A stretch of 64,000 nucleotides of DNA from Actinomycetaceae bacterium (GTDB lineage: Bacteria > Actinomycetota > Actinomycetes > Actinomycetales > Actinomycetaceae): the NCBI GenBank assembly GCA_030538185.1, contig JAUNUK010000001.1:360296-424295 (forward strand), read 5' to 3'. Below the pieces are notes generated by a model. It was not told the DNA's origin and made no database searches. It saw only the letters and a list, made by a program, of their open reading frames with translations. Positions 38,405 to 48,315 of the stretch are shown one piece after another (position 1 is the stretch's first letter; every line of letters starts with the position of its first letter). The position numbers and the translations under genes are program-made.

Positions 38405-39193
38405 ATGAAAACAGATTTCTTGGGCCTGCCAACACCTGCGATAATCGCATCACTCACGGCAGGTAGCCCCGATGAGCTGCGTGCCTTGGCTTTGCGGGCC
38501 ATAAACGACGGCGCTCACGTCCTTGAATGGCGCCTGGACCTCATGCACGACATTGGGGGCGGCAACACATTAGAGGCCAGTGCAGCAGTTTTGGAAGAGG
38601 TTTTGAAGCAGGCTTCGGGCGAAGATACGGGCAAGGATACGGGCAAGGGATTAGCGAAACCTCCCGTTATCGCCACCCTCAGGACCACTGCCGAGGGCGG
38701 ACAGTGCGGACTCGATTCCTATACAGAGCTGGCCTTAAGGACCCTGCGTACAGGCTGCATTGATGCCCTTGATGTGGAAATAAACCGTGAGCAGGCCCAG
38801 GTTTTGATTGCCAAAGCGCACGCTGCTGGTGTTGCGGTTATAGCCTCGTACCACAATTGGAGCCAGACGCCCTCGGAAGAGAAAATCGTGGACATTCTGG
38901 AGCGTATGTTTCTGGCAGGGACCGATGTTGCGAAGATTGCCGTAACCCCTAAAACCCCAGATGAACTGGATGTTTTGGCGCGCGCGGCCAAGGACGGGGC
39001 GAAACTCTGGCCTCAGGCCATGATCATTATTGGGATGGGTTCAATCGGGCAAGATACCCGGCTGAACCCCGAAAAGTACAAGTCTGTGGCGTCCTTCGCG
39101 GCCTTGCCTGGTTTATCTAAACCCGCAGCCCCTGGCCAATTTTTCGTCGCCGACATGGCCCGCGCCTGGAACCAAAACACGCCGACTGCATAG
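38405..39193 (+). CDS. aroD: 3-dehydroquinate dehydratase, type I
   Basis: 262 residues. Type I signatures: EWRLDLMHD, IATLRTTAEGG (Arg substrate binding), catalytic His in IASYHNWSQTP and the Schiff-base Lys in VAKIAVTP. Third reaction of the shikimate pathway. An acidic insertion around 77-94 comes from a small tandem repeat (GATACGGGCAAG twice). Two CCGAGGGCG copies at 38691 and 38868. Follows the activase by 20 bases with GGAG near the ATG; type I enzymes in actinobacteria are less common than type II. Confidence 0.93.
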   Translation: MKTDFLGLPTPAIIASLTAGSPDELRALALRAINDGAHVLEWRLDLMHDIGGGNTLEASAAVLEEVLKQASGEDTGKDTGKGLAKPPVIATLRTTAEGGQCGLDSYTELALRTLRTGCIDALDVEINREQAQVLIAKAHAAGVAVIASYHNWSQTPSEEKIVDILERMFLAGTDVAKIAVTPKTPDELDVLARAAKDGAKLWPQAMIIIGMGSIGQDTRLNPEKYKSVASFAALPGLSKPAAPGQFFVADMARAWNQNTPTA

Positions 39194-39208
39194 TGCGCGG
39201 TCGAAAGG

Positions 39209-40390
39209 CTAGACCAAGGTCATGGCCTGTTGGGCTATGGCCCATTCTTCGTTGGTGGGGATGATCATGACCGTCACGGTGGAATCCGGGGTGGAAATGA
39301 CACGCAGGCCATCACCGCGTTCGTTATTGGCCGCCTCGTCCAGTTTGAGGCCCATGAACTCTAGTCGTTTGCACAGGGCCGCACGTGTGCGGTTGTCGTT
39401 TTCGCCAATGCCGGCCGTGAAGACCAGGGCGTCTAGGCCGCCGAGCTCTGCTGTGTAGGCCCCGACGTAACGCAGCAAGCGATGTACATAGACCTCGGTG
39501 GCTTCAATGGCGTCCGCTTCGCCACGGTCCACACGTGCCCAAACTTCGCGCATATCGTTATCGCCGCACAGGCCCTTCATGCCGGACTGCTTATTGAACA
39601 GGGTGTCGACCTCTTCGAAGGTCATGCCGGCGACGCGCTGCAGGTGGAAGACGGCCGCAGGGTCGATGTCGCCCGTGCGTGTGCCCATGACCAGCCCTTC
39701 CAGGGGGGTCAGGCCCATAGAGGTGTCGATCGCCTGGCGGCCTGCCACGGCCGAGGCCGATGCGCCATTGCCCAGGTGTAAGGTGACCTGTTTAAGGTCC
39801 TCGCGCTGCAAGTAGTCGCAGGCCAGTCCCGAGACAAACTGGTGGGACGTGCCATGAGCGCCGTAACGTCTGATTTCGTACTTTTCGGCCACGTCGCGTT
39901 TCAGGGCATAGGTCGCGGCCTCATTGGGCAGAGTCTGGAAGAAAGCCGTGTCAAAGACCGCGACGTGTGGCAGGTCAGGGAAGATTTCTTTGGCCACGTC
40001 GATGCCAAGCAGGTGGGCGGGGTTGTGTAGGGGACCCAGGGGGACCAGTTCGACAATCTTGTCGTAAACGGCCTGTGTAATAAGGGCCGGTCCGCTGAAG
40101 TGCTTGCCACCTTGGACGATGCGGTGCCCCACAGCCACAATTCCCGCGTCTTCTAGGCGCGGGCCAGTCGTATCGAAAAGCTTCTTTACCTCTCGCAGGG
40201 CAACCGAGTGGTCGGGTAGAGGCATTTCCAGGTCCACGACTTCGCCTGCGGCCTTGTGTCGCAGATGCCCGTTGGTCTCACCGATCCTTTCTGCCAAACC
40301 CGAGGCCAGGGATTCGCCCGTTTCAGGGTTGATCAGCTGGTATTTGACGGATGAGGAGCCGGAGTTAATCACGAAAACGGTCGAAGTCAT
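39209..40390 (-). CDS. ackA: Acetate kinase
   Basis: 393 residues, normal length. N-terminal NSGSSSVKYQL (phosphate-binding), HRIVQGGKHF, DTAFFQTLP, GAHGTSHQFVS (catalytic His region), HLGNGASASAV and FTAGIGEND. Makes ATP and acetate from acetyl phosphate. Lies 46 bases downstream of pta on the same strand, the usual acetate fermentation pair. Converges with aroD with only 15 bases between stops and no obvious terminator. Confidence 0.96.
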   Translation of the reverse strand: MTSTVFVINSGSSSVKYQLINPETGESLASGLAERIGETNGHLRHKAAGEVVDLEMPLPDHSVALREVKKLFDTTGPRLEDAGIVAVGHRIVQGGKHFSGPALITQAVYDKIVELVPLGPLHNPAHLLGIDVAKEIFPDLPHVAVFDTAFFQTLPNEAATYALKRDVAEKYEIRRYGAHGTSHQFVSGLACDYLQREDLKQVTLHLGNGASASAVAGRQAIDTSMGLTPLEGLVMGTRTGDIDPAAVFHLQRVAGMTFEEVDTLFNKQSGMKGLCGDNDMREVWARVDRGEADAIEATEVYVHRLLRYVGAYTAELGGLDALVFTAGIGENDNRTRAALCKRLEFMGLKLDEAANNERGDGLRVISTPDSTVTVMIIPTNEEWAIAQQAMTLV

Positions 40391-40436
40391 GGTGGTCTCT
40401 ATTCTGTGTGTGGTGGATGCGCGGTTTCGCGAGGGC

Positions 40437-41459
40437 TTAGCCTTGGGCCTGGATGGCGGTTAGTGTGATGGTATTGACGATGTCATCGACCAATGCGCCA
40501 CGCGAAAGGTCGTTGACGGGCTTGTTTAGCCCCTGCAGGATTGGCCCCACCGCAATTGCCCCAGAGCTGCGCTGTACAGCCTTGTAACAGATATTTCCAG
40601 AGTTCAAATCAGGGAAGACAAAGACATTGGCTTTTCCGGCCACGGGAGAGTCCGGTGCTTTCTTGGAGGCCGTAACAGGGTCGAGGGCGGCATCGTATTG
40701 AAGCGGTCCATCAATAAGCAGCTCTGGCGCTTTTTCGCGCACAATTTCTGTCGCTCGTCTGACCTTGTCAACAGAGGGCCCTACCCCCGATACGCCCGTG
40801 GAGTAGGACAACATGGCTACCAGGGGATCGATGCAGAACTGGACTGCTGTCTCGGCGGTTGAAATGGCGATTCCAGCAAGTTGTTCGGAGTCCGGATCGA
40901 CACAGACCGCGCAGTCCGCGTAGACATCCACGTGATCCTTCATCAGCATGAGGAAGGCCCCAGAGACGGTAGAGACGCCCGGTTTGGTCTTAATCAGCTG
41001 AAGGGCTGGGCGGATGGTGTGGGCAGTGGTGTGAGATGCCCCTGAAACCATGCCGTCTGCGTCGCCCATAAGGATCATGACTGTGCCGTAATAAGAGACA
41101 TCCTTAAGTAGTTCACGAGCGTCTTCGAGAGTGACACCTTTGGAGGCGCGCAGCTCGTGGATCTTCGCAGCATAGGAGTCAAGGTAACGCTCGTCGTCGA
41201 TGGGCTGGATGATGATATCCCTCAAGTCCAAACCGAGCTCGTTGGCACGTTTTTCGACAACGTCCTTCTCGCCCAAAAGAATTACCTGTGCAATGCCCTT
41301 GTCCCTGGCAATTGCCGCTGCCTTCAGGATGCGATCGTCTTCTGACTCAGGCAGGACGATGCGCTTAATATCTGCCGCAGCTTGTTTGCTCAACGTTTCC
41401 TGATACACATCTGGGGTGATGACAAGGCATGACTCGGCAAGATTCGATGATTCAGACAC
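40437..41459 (-). CDS. pta: Phosphate acetyltransferase (short form)
   Basis: 340 residues, the catalytic PTA/PTB domain only, lacking the N-terminal P-loop/DRTGG region of long Pta. Blocks RIVLPESEDDRILKAA, SGASHTTAHTIRPALQ (phosphate/CoA site) and NVFVFPDLNSGNICYK are typical. Converts acetyl-CoA to acetyl phosphate for AckA. The following 200 bases upstream are AT-rich and probably contain the operon promoter. Confidence 0.95.
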   Translation of the reverse strand: MSESSNLAESCLVITPDVYQETLSKQAAADIKRIVLPESEDDRILKAAAIARDKGIAQVILLGEKDVVEKRANELGLDLRDIIIQPIDDERYLDSYAAKIHELRASKGVTLEDARELLKDVSYYGTVMILMGDADGMVSGASHTTAHTIRPALQLIKTKPGVSTVSGAFLMLMKDHVDVYADCAVCVDPDSEQLAGIAISTAETAVQFCIDPLVAMLSYSTGVSGVGPSVDKVRRATEIVREKAPELLIDGPLQYDAALDPVTASKKAPDSPVAGKANVFVFPDLNSGNICYKAVQRSSGAIAVGPILQGLNKPVNDLSRGALVDDIVNTITLTAIQAQG

Positions 41460-41663
41460 CAGGCGTTCCTTACTGTGGCAAGAGTTGACAACGTGTTGAA
41501 GTATAGGACTTCTCTGCGCGCTCTTCGAAAAGCGGTAAAGAAATTCTTTAACTTGGAGTGAATCATAGCTGTATTTGGTAAAACAACGGCAAAGTGTCTA
41601 GGTGAAAATCTTGAATAATTTACAGAATAGAAATTCGCGCCTGGATTTTATTTTACGGTCCAG

Positions 41664-42416
41664 CTAACGGGCAAAAACCGTCAGATTGAGCGAATATTGC
41701 CCTGCACGGAAAACGTGGTCACCGTGCTCTACGACCGTGCCAGCCTCATCGAAGGCTGTGCGTTGCATGGTCAGTAGCGCAGTATCCGAATCCTCCCCAA
41801 GGGCCCCTAAATCCTCTGTCGTCGCCAGACGAGCACCGATGGTCTGACGTGCCATAGTGGGAACAATGCCATGGGCAGCCAAGGAGGTGTAGAAACCCAC
41901 CTCTTCCAGGCGCTGGGCGCTTGGCGCCCACTCCGTTCGGATCACATTGGTCATAAGAGCCAGGGGTGTATCGTCGGCGAACCTCAGGCGTTTAATGGTG
42001 GTGACCGAGGTGCCGGTGTCGATTTCGAGGCGCTTGGCAACCTCGGGAGACGCAGGTGTCTGAGTGTAGGAAAGAATCTGGGTTTTGGGCGTCTTGCCTT
42101 CGGCGATAATGTCTTCAAATAGCGAGGGCAACTCGGCAGGGCGGTGAACCCGGGCAGGTGCCACCTGGGTTCCAACCCCGCGACGGCGCACCAAAAGACC
42201 GTGATCGCCAAGGATCTGCAAGGCCCTGCGCGCGGTGGGCCGCGATACCCGCAGGCGTTTTGCCATCGTTAGTTCGTCTTCTAAACGGGTGCCTGGGGCG
42301 AGTACGCCAGAAAGAATCGCTTTCTCTATGGGCTCTGCAATCTGGTGGTACAGCGGAATCGGGCTTGTGCGATCCAGATGAACCTCAGGCTCATAATAGG
42401 ACTTGCGGGATGGCAT
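41664..42416 (-). CDS. GntR/HutC-family transcriptional regulator
   Basis: 250 residues from ATG 42416, with AAAGGAAG four bases upstream; the longer reading to 42482 lacks support. N-terminal winged helix (about 12-75: PIPLYHQIAEPIEKAILSG, then RVSRPTARRALQILGDHGLL). C-terminal UTRA effector domain (about 95-245) of the HutC branch, usually binding sugar phosphates or histidine-type ligands. Divergent from guaA with about 170 bases between. Target unknown. Confidence 0.88.
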   Translation of the reverse strand: MPSRKSYYEPEVHLDRTSPIPLYHQIAEPIEKAILSGVLAPGTRLEDELTMAKRLRVSRPTARRALQILGDHGLLVRRRGVGTQVAPARVHRPAELPSLFEDIIAEGKTPKTQILSYTQTPASPEVAKRLEIDTGTSVTTIKRLRFADDTPLALMTNVIRTEWAPSAQRLEEVGFYTSLAAHGIVPTMARQTIGARLATTEDLGALGEDSDTALLTMQRTAFDEAGTVVEHGDHVFRAGQYSLNLTVFAR

Positions 42417-42553
42417 GGGGCTTCCTTTCCCTGGAGTGACGACCTCATGTCGAATTGTCTGTTCAATATCACTTATCGACACGCCAAGGACAATTGTAAG
42501 GACTTATTGAGTTTTCATCTGCGTCACTTTCTTCGGGGCGCGACGAGGCATTA

Positions 42554-42590
42554 TTGCCCTTCCCTGTCTTTGCGCGTTTAGACTTATCGG
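42554..42590 (+). promoter_or_regulatory. Possible leaderless promoter of guaA
   Basis: TTGCCC at 42554-42559 and TAGACT at 42579-42584, 19-base spacer, only six bases before the GTG start. No ribosome-binding sequence is visible, which fits a leaderless mRNA. Low certainty. Confidence 0.35.
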
Positions 42591-44210
42591 GTGACGAATC
42601 AAAACGCATCCCATCTTGCCTCTGTGCACACCTCAGAAATCCGCCCAGTTCTGGTCGTGGATTTCGGTGCCCAATACGCACAGCTCATAGCACGGCGCGT
42701 GCGCGAGGCCCAGGTTTTTTCGATAATCGTGCCCCACACCATGCCCGTTGCCCAGATGCTTGCCAAGAATCCCGCAGCGATCATTTTGTCCGGCGGCCCC
42801 TCGTCCGTTTACGCCGACGGGGCCCCTTCGGTCGACCGGGCCCTCTTCGAGGCAGGGGTTCCCGTGTTGGGGATTTGCTACGGTTTTCAGGCTATGGCCG
42901 CAGCCTTGGGTGGGGTCGTCGGTCAAACCGGAACCCGAGAATACGGCAAAACCGAAGTCAGCCTTTCAAACATTGCCGAGGGCGATGTCCCCAAACTTCT
43001 GGCGGGAACGCCAGATGAACAGCAGGTGTGGATGAGTCACGGAGATGCCGTGACGAAAGCTCCTGAGGGTTTTGTGGTGAGCGCAGGTAGTGCCGAAACA
43101 CCGATTGCCGCCTTTGAGGACACGGCGCGTGGGCTGTGCGGGGTGCAGTGGCACCCCGAAGTGAAGCACTCGGTGTACGGACAAAAGGTGCTTGAAAACT
43201 TCTTGTACCAGGTGGCTGGCTTGTCACCGACATGGACGCCTGGGTCAATCATTGAGGACCAAGTCTCGCGGATCCGCGCCCAGGTTGGCTCAGCAGAAGT
43301 CATCTGTGCCTTGTCTGGCGGTGTGGATTCCTCTGTTGCAGCAGCCCTCGTACACAAGGCAGTCGGAGACCAGTTGACCTGTATCTTTGTCGACCACGGG
43401 CTGCTTCGTAAGGGCGAGTGGGAACAGGTCCAAACGACCTACGCACAGACCATGGGTATTAAGGTCGTGGCGGTGGATGAGTCTCAGCGTTTCTTGGATG
43501 CTCTGTCTGGCGTGAGCGATCCGGAAACTAAGCGCAAGATCATCGGACGAGAGTTCATTCGTTCCTTTGAGGCTGCTCAGCGCCGTTTGATTGCCGAGGC
43601 TGGCGCCCAAGGTAAGGAGATTAAGTTCCTAGTGCAAGGAACCTTGTATCCAGATGTAGTCGAGTCCGGTGGCGGTGAGGGCACAGCGAACATCAAATCG
43701 CACCACAATGTGGGTGGCCTGCCTGAAGACCTCAATTTTGAGTTGATTGAACCCTTGCGTGACCTGTTCAAAGATGAGGTCCGCACGATCGGTCTTGAGC
43801 TAGGTCTCGATGAGCGTTTGGTGTGGCGACAGCCCTTCCCTGGCCCTGGCCTGGGAATTCGTATCGTTGGTGAGGTTACCCGCGAGCGCTTAGATATTTT
43901 GCGTGAGGCAGACTGGATTGTGCGCGAGGAAATGACTGCAGCAGGCTTGGACCGCGAGGTCTGGCAGTTCCCTGTTGTGCTCTTGGCTGACGTGCGTTCC
44001 GTTGGAGTACAGGGAGACGGTCGCACCTACGGCCACCCAATAGTTTTACGACCCGTGACCTCAGAAGACGCTATGACGGCGGACTGGGCAAGGCTGGATT
44101 GGGACCTGGTGGCCCGCATATCGAACCGCATCACCAACACTGTGCCTGAAGTAAATCGAGTTGTATTGGACTGCACTTCTAAGCCTCCTGGAACAATTGA
44201 GTGGGAGTGA
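42591..44210 (+). CDS. guaA: GMP synthase (glutamine-hydrolysing)
   Basis: 539 residues. Class I glutaminase at about 20-205 ([20 protein letters not shown], nucleophile Cys in [19 protein letters not shown]), ATP-pyrophosphatase with SGGVDSS P-loop (about 241-247), and the C-terminal dimerisation domain ending in KPPGTIEWE. Amidates XMP to GMP. GTG start. Contains IAEGD encoded by a full-consensus CCGAGGGCG copy (42976-42984) in the glutaminase domain. Confidence 0.96.
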   Translation: MTNQNASHLASVHTSEIRPVLVVDFGAQYAQLIARRVREAQVFSIIVPHTMPVAQMLAKNPAAIILSGGPSSVYADGAPSVDRALFEAGVPVLGICYGFQAMAAALGGVVGQTGTREYGKTEVSLSNIAEGDVPKLLAGTPDEQQVWMSHGDAVTKAPEGFVVSAGSAETPIAAFEDTARGLCGVQWHPEVKHSVYGQKVLENFLYQVAGLSPTWTPGSIIEDQVSRIRAQVGSAEVICALSGGVDSSVAAALVHKAVGDQLTCIFVDHGLLRKGEWEQVQTTYAQTMGIKVVAVDESQRFLDALSGVSDPETKRKIIGREFIRSFEAAQRRLIAEAGAQGKEIKFLVQGTLYPDVVESGGGEGTANIKSHHNVGGLPEDLNFELIEPLRDLFKDEVRTIGLELGLDERLVWRQPFPGPGLGIRIVGEVTRERLDILREADWIVREEMTAAGLDREVWQFPVVLLADVRSVGVQGDGRTYGHPIVLRPVTSEDAMTADWARLDWDLVARISNRITNTVPEVNRVVLDCTSKPPGTIEWE

Positions 44211-44362
44211 GCCTCGGGTAGTGCCTGGTTCACTAGAGTTCGCCCTCGGAAACAGATCTGAGGGTTCGTAGTGTGTCGTTGTTGGTTCGGGGTGACGGTA
44301 TTTCGGCGCGGTACCTGGGGCTGAGGTGCGGGTGTGAGACAATTAGACGGCGTGTCGCTTGG

Positions 44363-45130
44363 ATGCGCGTACACGAAGTTACCGAGGTTGCGTTGGGCAC
44401 TGAACACTTTGGCGGGACACGGCGGCATGTCACAGTCGTTTCGCTTTTGGCCAGCGTCCTTTTGGCGTCTGGTCTTTCTGCATGTTCCTCGGGGCAGGAA
44501 GCCGAGGGATACATTGGCCCACCTCCGACAGAGAATTCCTCTATGGGGGCCATCGGGGAAGGACCGCAATCTGTCGCCCCGCAAGACCCATCCGAAACGC
44601 CCGATACCTCTGACAGTGATGAGTTGCCCTCGGCAATGCAGCCTCGAGGGTGGAAACCACAAAAACCTGAGGGCATGGAGGTCGAGGTCCTTAAGGGAGT
44701 ATTCCTGACTCTGCCTAAAGGCATCGCTGCAGGAACAGGCACCGCCATGGGAGGCCCCTTCGTGTCCATCACGGTCGACTTGGCACCCAAGGATGGGGGA
44801 GCAGTGACGGCGAGGCTATACGTCGACAAACAGGGCGGTGCACCGGCGTTTGCTTCCGCATACGTTCAACAACTTTTGGGTGCCCCAGGCGTTTCTAACG
44901 TCACCCATACGACAGAGAACTGGCCGAAGGCTTCTGAAGCCCAGGCAATCACCTGGAGTGTTGCCAAACCGGATGAAGGGCAAGTTGCCAACGGGCAGCC
45001 AGGCAATTACCTGATGTTAATGGGTGTCAATCCGTCAGGCCAGTTAGTGGTCGTTGAAGCACATGGGCCAAAGGAGCTAAAACCGGGGGAGCTCACCTTT
45101 GATACGGCCTTGTCCTTGAGGTTGGGGTAG
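44363..45130 (+). CDS. Hypothetical lipoprotein
   Basis: 255 residues from ATG 44363; a longer frame to 44273 adds an unlikely leader. Hydrophobic segment and lipobox LLASGLSAC put the lipidated Cys near residue 40. A Pro/Ser/Asp-rich linker (about 45-100, ending ELPSAMQPRG, encoded by a near-consensus uptake-like word at 44625-44633) leads to a compact C-terminal domain (about 105-255) with no recognised family. Exposed lipoprotein of unknown function. Another CCGAGGGCG copy lies just downstream of guaA at 44241-44249. Confidence 0.65.
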   Translation: MRVHEVTEVALGTEHFGGTRRHVTVVSLLASVLLASGLSACSSGQEAEGYIGPPPTENSSMGAIGEGPQSVAPQDPSETPDTSDSDELPSAMQPRGWKPQKPEGMEVEVLKGVFLTLPKGIAAGTGTAMGGPFVSITVDLAPKDGGAVTARLYVDKQGGAPAFASAYVQQLLGAPGVSNVTHTTENWPKASEAQAITWSVAKPDEGQVANGQPGNYLMLMGVNPSGQLVVVEAHGPKELKPGELTFDTALSLRLG

Positions 45131-45135
45131 GGCGC

Positions 45136-45312
45136 TGTCGACAAATGGCCTATTGGGTGTCAACAAAGGGCCTATCGTCGTCGACGTTCCCACACAGGGG
45201 TTTGAGGAACGCTGACATTCTTGCAGGTGCAGTGTGTTTCATGCGGGCTCTACCTTTGGCCGTGTGGTTTTGAGGCACATCGATAGGCCAAATGGCGACA
45301 CCCAGTAGGCCA
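45136..45312. repeat. Repeat array with GGCCTAT words in direct and inverted order
   Basis: TGTCGACAAATGGCCTAT (45136-45153) and TGTCAACAAAGGGCCTAT (45158-45175) are direct repeats with three mismatches. GACACCCAGTAGGCCA (45297-45312) is the inverted partner of 45146-45161 with one mismatch, and CGATAGGCC (45281-45289) pairs with 45169-45177. The ends could form a stem closing a loop of about 100 bases. Could be operators or a small non-autonomous element. Confidence 0.55.
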
Positions 45313-45317
45313 AAAAT

Positions 45318-45356
45318 CAGCGTGGGGAACCCGGGAGTTGCGGATTCCCCACGCTG
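45318..45356 (-). terminator. Intrinsic terminator
   Basis: Perfect 12-bp stem CAGCGTGGGGAA (45318-45329) with TTCCCCACGCTG (45345-45356). On the minus strand it is followed by ATTTTT, right after the stop of the gene at 45376. Confidence 0.85.
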
Positions 45357-45375
45357 TGCGGTGGCCAACAAGTAG

Positions 45376-45816
45376 TTATGCGGTCTTGGCTTTACGTAGC
45401 GTCAATACGGCAGTCACCAATAGGGCCAGGCCTGCAATCCCAAGGATGGCAACCATCGCCGCCCAAAAGTTAACCTTGACCCCCAGGCCCACGGCAATGG
45501 TGATAACCCCCACCAAGATCATGACGATTCCCCAGGTGAGAGTCCCAAGCGTTGGGCCTGTGGGCGCAATGGCAGTATCGCCCGTGGCCACATGCACGCC
45601 ACCAACCCCGCCCACAGGTTCAGGGCCATATTCCGAAGGTGGATTCATAATGGATGCCGCGAGTTCTTCGGTGTCTTGTGGCCAGTTGGTGTCCGCTGGT
45701 GTCTCGTCAACGCGGGGCTTAGCCTCATCGGCTCCCACGTCCTTTGCACGCGGATCGAAAACTACGGTCGGCTCATCAGTGCTGTTCACATTTATCTTTT
45801 CAGTCTTTTTACTCAT
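45376..45816 (-). CDS. Small two-helix membrane protein
   Basis: 146 residues from ATG 45816 (AAGGAG nine bases upstream). A long polar, acidic N-terminus (about 1-85) and two hydrophobic helices (about 88-112 and 115-138) ending in RKAKTA. No family recognised. It follows the PspC gene by 21 bases and is closed by a terminator, so it is the last gene of that envelope-stress unit. Confidence 0.6.
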   Translation of the reverse strand: MSKKTEKINVNSTDEPTVVFDPRAKDVGADEAKPRVDETPADTNWPQDTEELAASIMNPPSEYGPEPVGGVGGVHVATGDTAIAPTGPTLGTLTWGIVMILVGVITIAVGLGVKVNFWAAMVAILGIAGLALLVTAVLTLRKAKTA

Positions 45817-45837
45817 TTTTCTCATCTCCTTGAAGTC

Positions 45838-48201
45838 TTAGAAGCTCGGTGTCTCGGTTACGGTCACTGTCACGGTCGGCGTTGGTTCGCCACTTCCAGG
45901 CGTGGCAGGCGAAGGAGTAGGCGATTGCATTTTCGTCCCATGTAGCCTCTGCCGTTCCCCGGAATCTCCAGGAACGTTATCTTCATAGTCCTCACCATCG
46001 AACTCTTCGGAGTCTCCGAAACGTGGCTGAGGGACGTTATATCCGTCATTGAAGCCGTCCCCGTCATCGTCCTTCCAGGCCACCCCACATTCGGAGCGTT
46101 GCAAGGACGGAAGGTCACAGCCGTGAAGTGGGCCAGGATTGCGATTACCGTCATGATCGCTGTATCCGTAGTAGAGGTCGCCATACACGATGCCGCGTTT
46201 TTCAGTGCCCGGCATGATGGTGCCCCTGTGTTCCTTACCGGCCTCATCGATCCATGACTCAATCAGGAAATGCCCAGAGGCAGACACCGCACCCGTCCAA
46301 TAGGTTTTGTCGGTCTTTTCGATAATCTTGATTTCACCTGCACCTACCCTGGCGGTGACCCTAAAATTCTGGGTGGCCTTGATGCCTGCCTCATTAGTCA
46401 AGGTCGTGTTAAGACCTTCACCGTCACTCCTGGTGTTGGGCCAGTTCACGGACATGGATGTTTCGCCTTGGTTGATCAGGGCGCCATCAACCGTGTAAGC
46501 CCTGCCAGGGTATGACGTGAAGGGTTTGGAACTGACATTGAAGTCCCTCAGATGGAAAAAAGGTAGACCTTCGGAGCCCTGCATTAGGTCTGGACCACTC
46601 CATTGACCAGAAGATGCCAGGAACACCTCGCCCACACCAAGGCCCACGTCCACAGTAACTGGCTGGTTCGCCCTCGTAATAATTTCTAAGGAACCTGCAC
46701 CAATGTTGATGTCAATCGATTTGCCAAGCGCGGATTCGGGAATATTGCGCAGGTCAAGGCTGACCTCCCCGGCAGCTAGGGAAGTGTTCTGCGAGGTGGC
46801 ATCCAGGTAGATATCACCCAAGGCCCAGGTGCCTGAAGATGTCGCAATCGTGCGCGCGGCCGCAGGAACCACCGCGAAAGTCAGGGCGGCAGGCAAAGCC
46901 AAGCAGGTTGCCACCAGGGCAGCCATGACGCTCATCCAGGTTCCACGCCTGCCCATAAGGGCCGCAACAATCATGCCAATGGCGAAGACCAGCAGCATCA
47001 GGCCAATGCCAATAGGAATCAGGCTGAGCCTAAAGCCCGCAAGCATAGAAAACAGGGAGAGTCCAGCTGCGACCAGGAAGGCCAGGGCCAAGATAACCAG
47101 GGACAGTGTATTACCCGGCCCAGGGCGTCCCGGCGTCACGTCATTAGGGGCTTGCCAGGCAGGTGGTGGCGTTTGCGGGGCTTGCCAGGCAGGGGTGGGA
47201 TACGACATAGGGGTAGTCCTTCCTTGTGTGCTTGCCGAGGGCGAATCAGTGCTTGACCCAGCGGCAGGGTTGGCTGCAGCCATAAAGGCCGGGGGGACAT
47301 GTGCGGCGCTAAAAGAACCAGGAGTGCCAGGGGCAGACGAGGGGGCAGTACCAGACATTGCCCACGGTGGCGGTGCGCCTTGAGAAGCGCCTGGAGTTTG
47401 AGGTCCGTATGCAGCCGCAAAGGCCGCGTCCTTGGCCTTTGAGTTACGCACCAAGTAGGTAATGAACATGGCTACCAACACAAAGGGAATCGAACCCCAG
47501 CCCATCATTCCTGCGATCGCAATAATGATCGTGACGAGCCGATGGTAGCCGCTAACCGAGTTCAAGACCGCGAAGGGAAGCATGACCAGGATAGAGGCGC
47601 CGGCCATAATGGCCATGCCTGTAAAGGCGCGTTTGGTGCGGTAGTAGTAGACCTCGCGGCAAAGCCACCAGGTCCAGGCGATTCCCATGGATATGCACAG
47701 TAAGATCAAGAAGAAGTAGCCGATGCCGCCCAGTCCATAGAAGTGTCCACTAACTATGTCGTCGCCTCCGATAGGCCAGCCGAAGAAGAACGGGGTCGGT
47801 AGGGCACCAACGCCGAATAAAATCATCAGCACTATGCCGATAAGTGAGGCGTCCGGGTTGCCGTTGAATAGTTCCTCCGTGACGATGCGCCCGTCTTTTT
47901 CGTCGGGCAGCAGCGCCCACAGCACGGCGTAAACCAGCAGGCCGATGCCGCCCATAAAGGCCGCAATAATGAACAAGCCGCGCATGAGTATGGGGTCTAG
48001 GCCCCACTTGCGGGCCACCCCTGCGCTTACGCCTCCAATGATGCGTTCGCTGGGACGGTAGTACCCAGAGAATCTAATCGAGTTGAAGAAACGGTCGCGG
48101 GACCGAGGTTTGGGGCCAGGCTGTTGGCCAGGTTGAAAACCTGTCCCGGCTGTCCCGTGCATGGGTGGACTGTTTGGAACTGAGTGATCGTTGGTATCCA
48201 T
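45838..48201 (-). CDS. PspC-domain multi-pass membrane protein
   Basis: 787 residues. PspC domain at about 45-103 (YYRPSERIIGGVSAGVARKWGLDP then FMGGIGLLVYAVLWALLPDE). Further hydrophobic helices at about 120-260, then a Pro/Ala/Ser linker, four more helices (about 365-455) and a long exported C-terminal part with beta-rich, LiaF/DUF4097-like character. The tail has Asp-rich loops (DHDGNRNPG, DDDGDGFNDG) resembling calcium-binding loops. Expected to sense or regulate envelope stress with the divergent PspC-histidine kinase. CCGAGGGCG copies at 47235 and immediately upstream (48215-48223). Confidence 0.75.
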   Translation of the reverse strand: MDTNDHSVPNSPPMHGTAGTGFQPGQQPGPKPRSRDRFFNSIRFSGYYRPSERIIGGVSAGVARKWGLDPILMRGLFIIAAFMGGIGLLVYAVLWALLPDEKDGRIVTEELFNGNPDASLIGIVLMILFGVGALPTPFFFGWPIGGDDIVSGHFYGLGGIGYFFLILLCISMGIAWTWWLCREVYYYRTKRAFTGMAIMAGASILVMLPFAVLNSVSGYHRLVTIIIAIAGMMGWGSIPFVLVAMFITYLVRNSKAKDAAFAAAYGPQTPGASQGAPPPWAMSGTAPSSAPGTPGSFSAAHVPPAFMAAANPAAGSSTDSPSASTQGRTTPMSYPTPAWQAPQTPPPAWQAPNDVTPGRPGPGNTLSLVILALAFLVAAGLSLFSMLAGFRLSLIPIGIGLMLLVFAIGMIVAALMGRRGTWMSVMAALVATCLALPAALTFAVVPAAARTIATSSGTWALGDIYLDATSQNTSLAAGEVSLDLRNIPESALGKSIDINIGAGSLEIITRANQPVTVDVGLGVGEVFLASSGQWSGPDLMQGSEGLPFFHLRDFNVSSKPFTSYPGRAYTVDGALINQGETSMSVNWPNTRSDGEGLNTTLTNEAGIKATQNFRVTARVGAGEIKIIEKTDKTYWTGAVSASGHFLIESWIDEAGKEHRGTIMPGTEKRGIVYGDLYYGYSDHDGNRNPGPLHGCDLPSLQRSECGVAWKDDDGDGFNDGYNVPQPRFGDSEEFDGEDYEDNVPGDSGERQRLHGTKMQSPTPSPATPGSGEPTPTVTVTVTETPSF

Positions 48202-48315
48202 GTTCTAAGTCAATCGCCCTCGGAAATTATTATCTATTGGGGGAAACCCTGGTTAAACCCCTAAAGGTGCGTCTCGGGGTTTCGGGGGAGGGCCTCGGGG
48301 TGCGATGATCAATGG

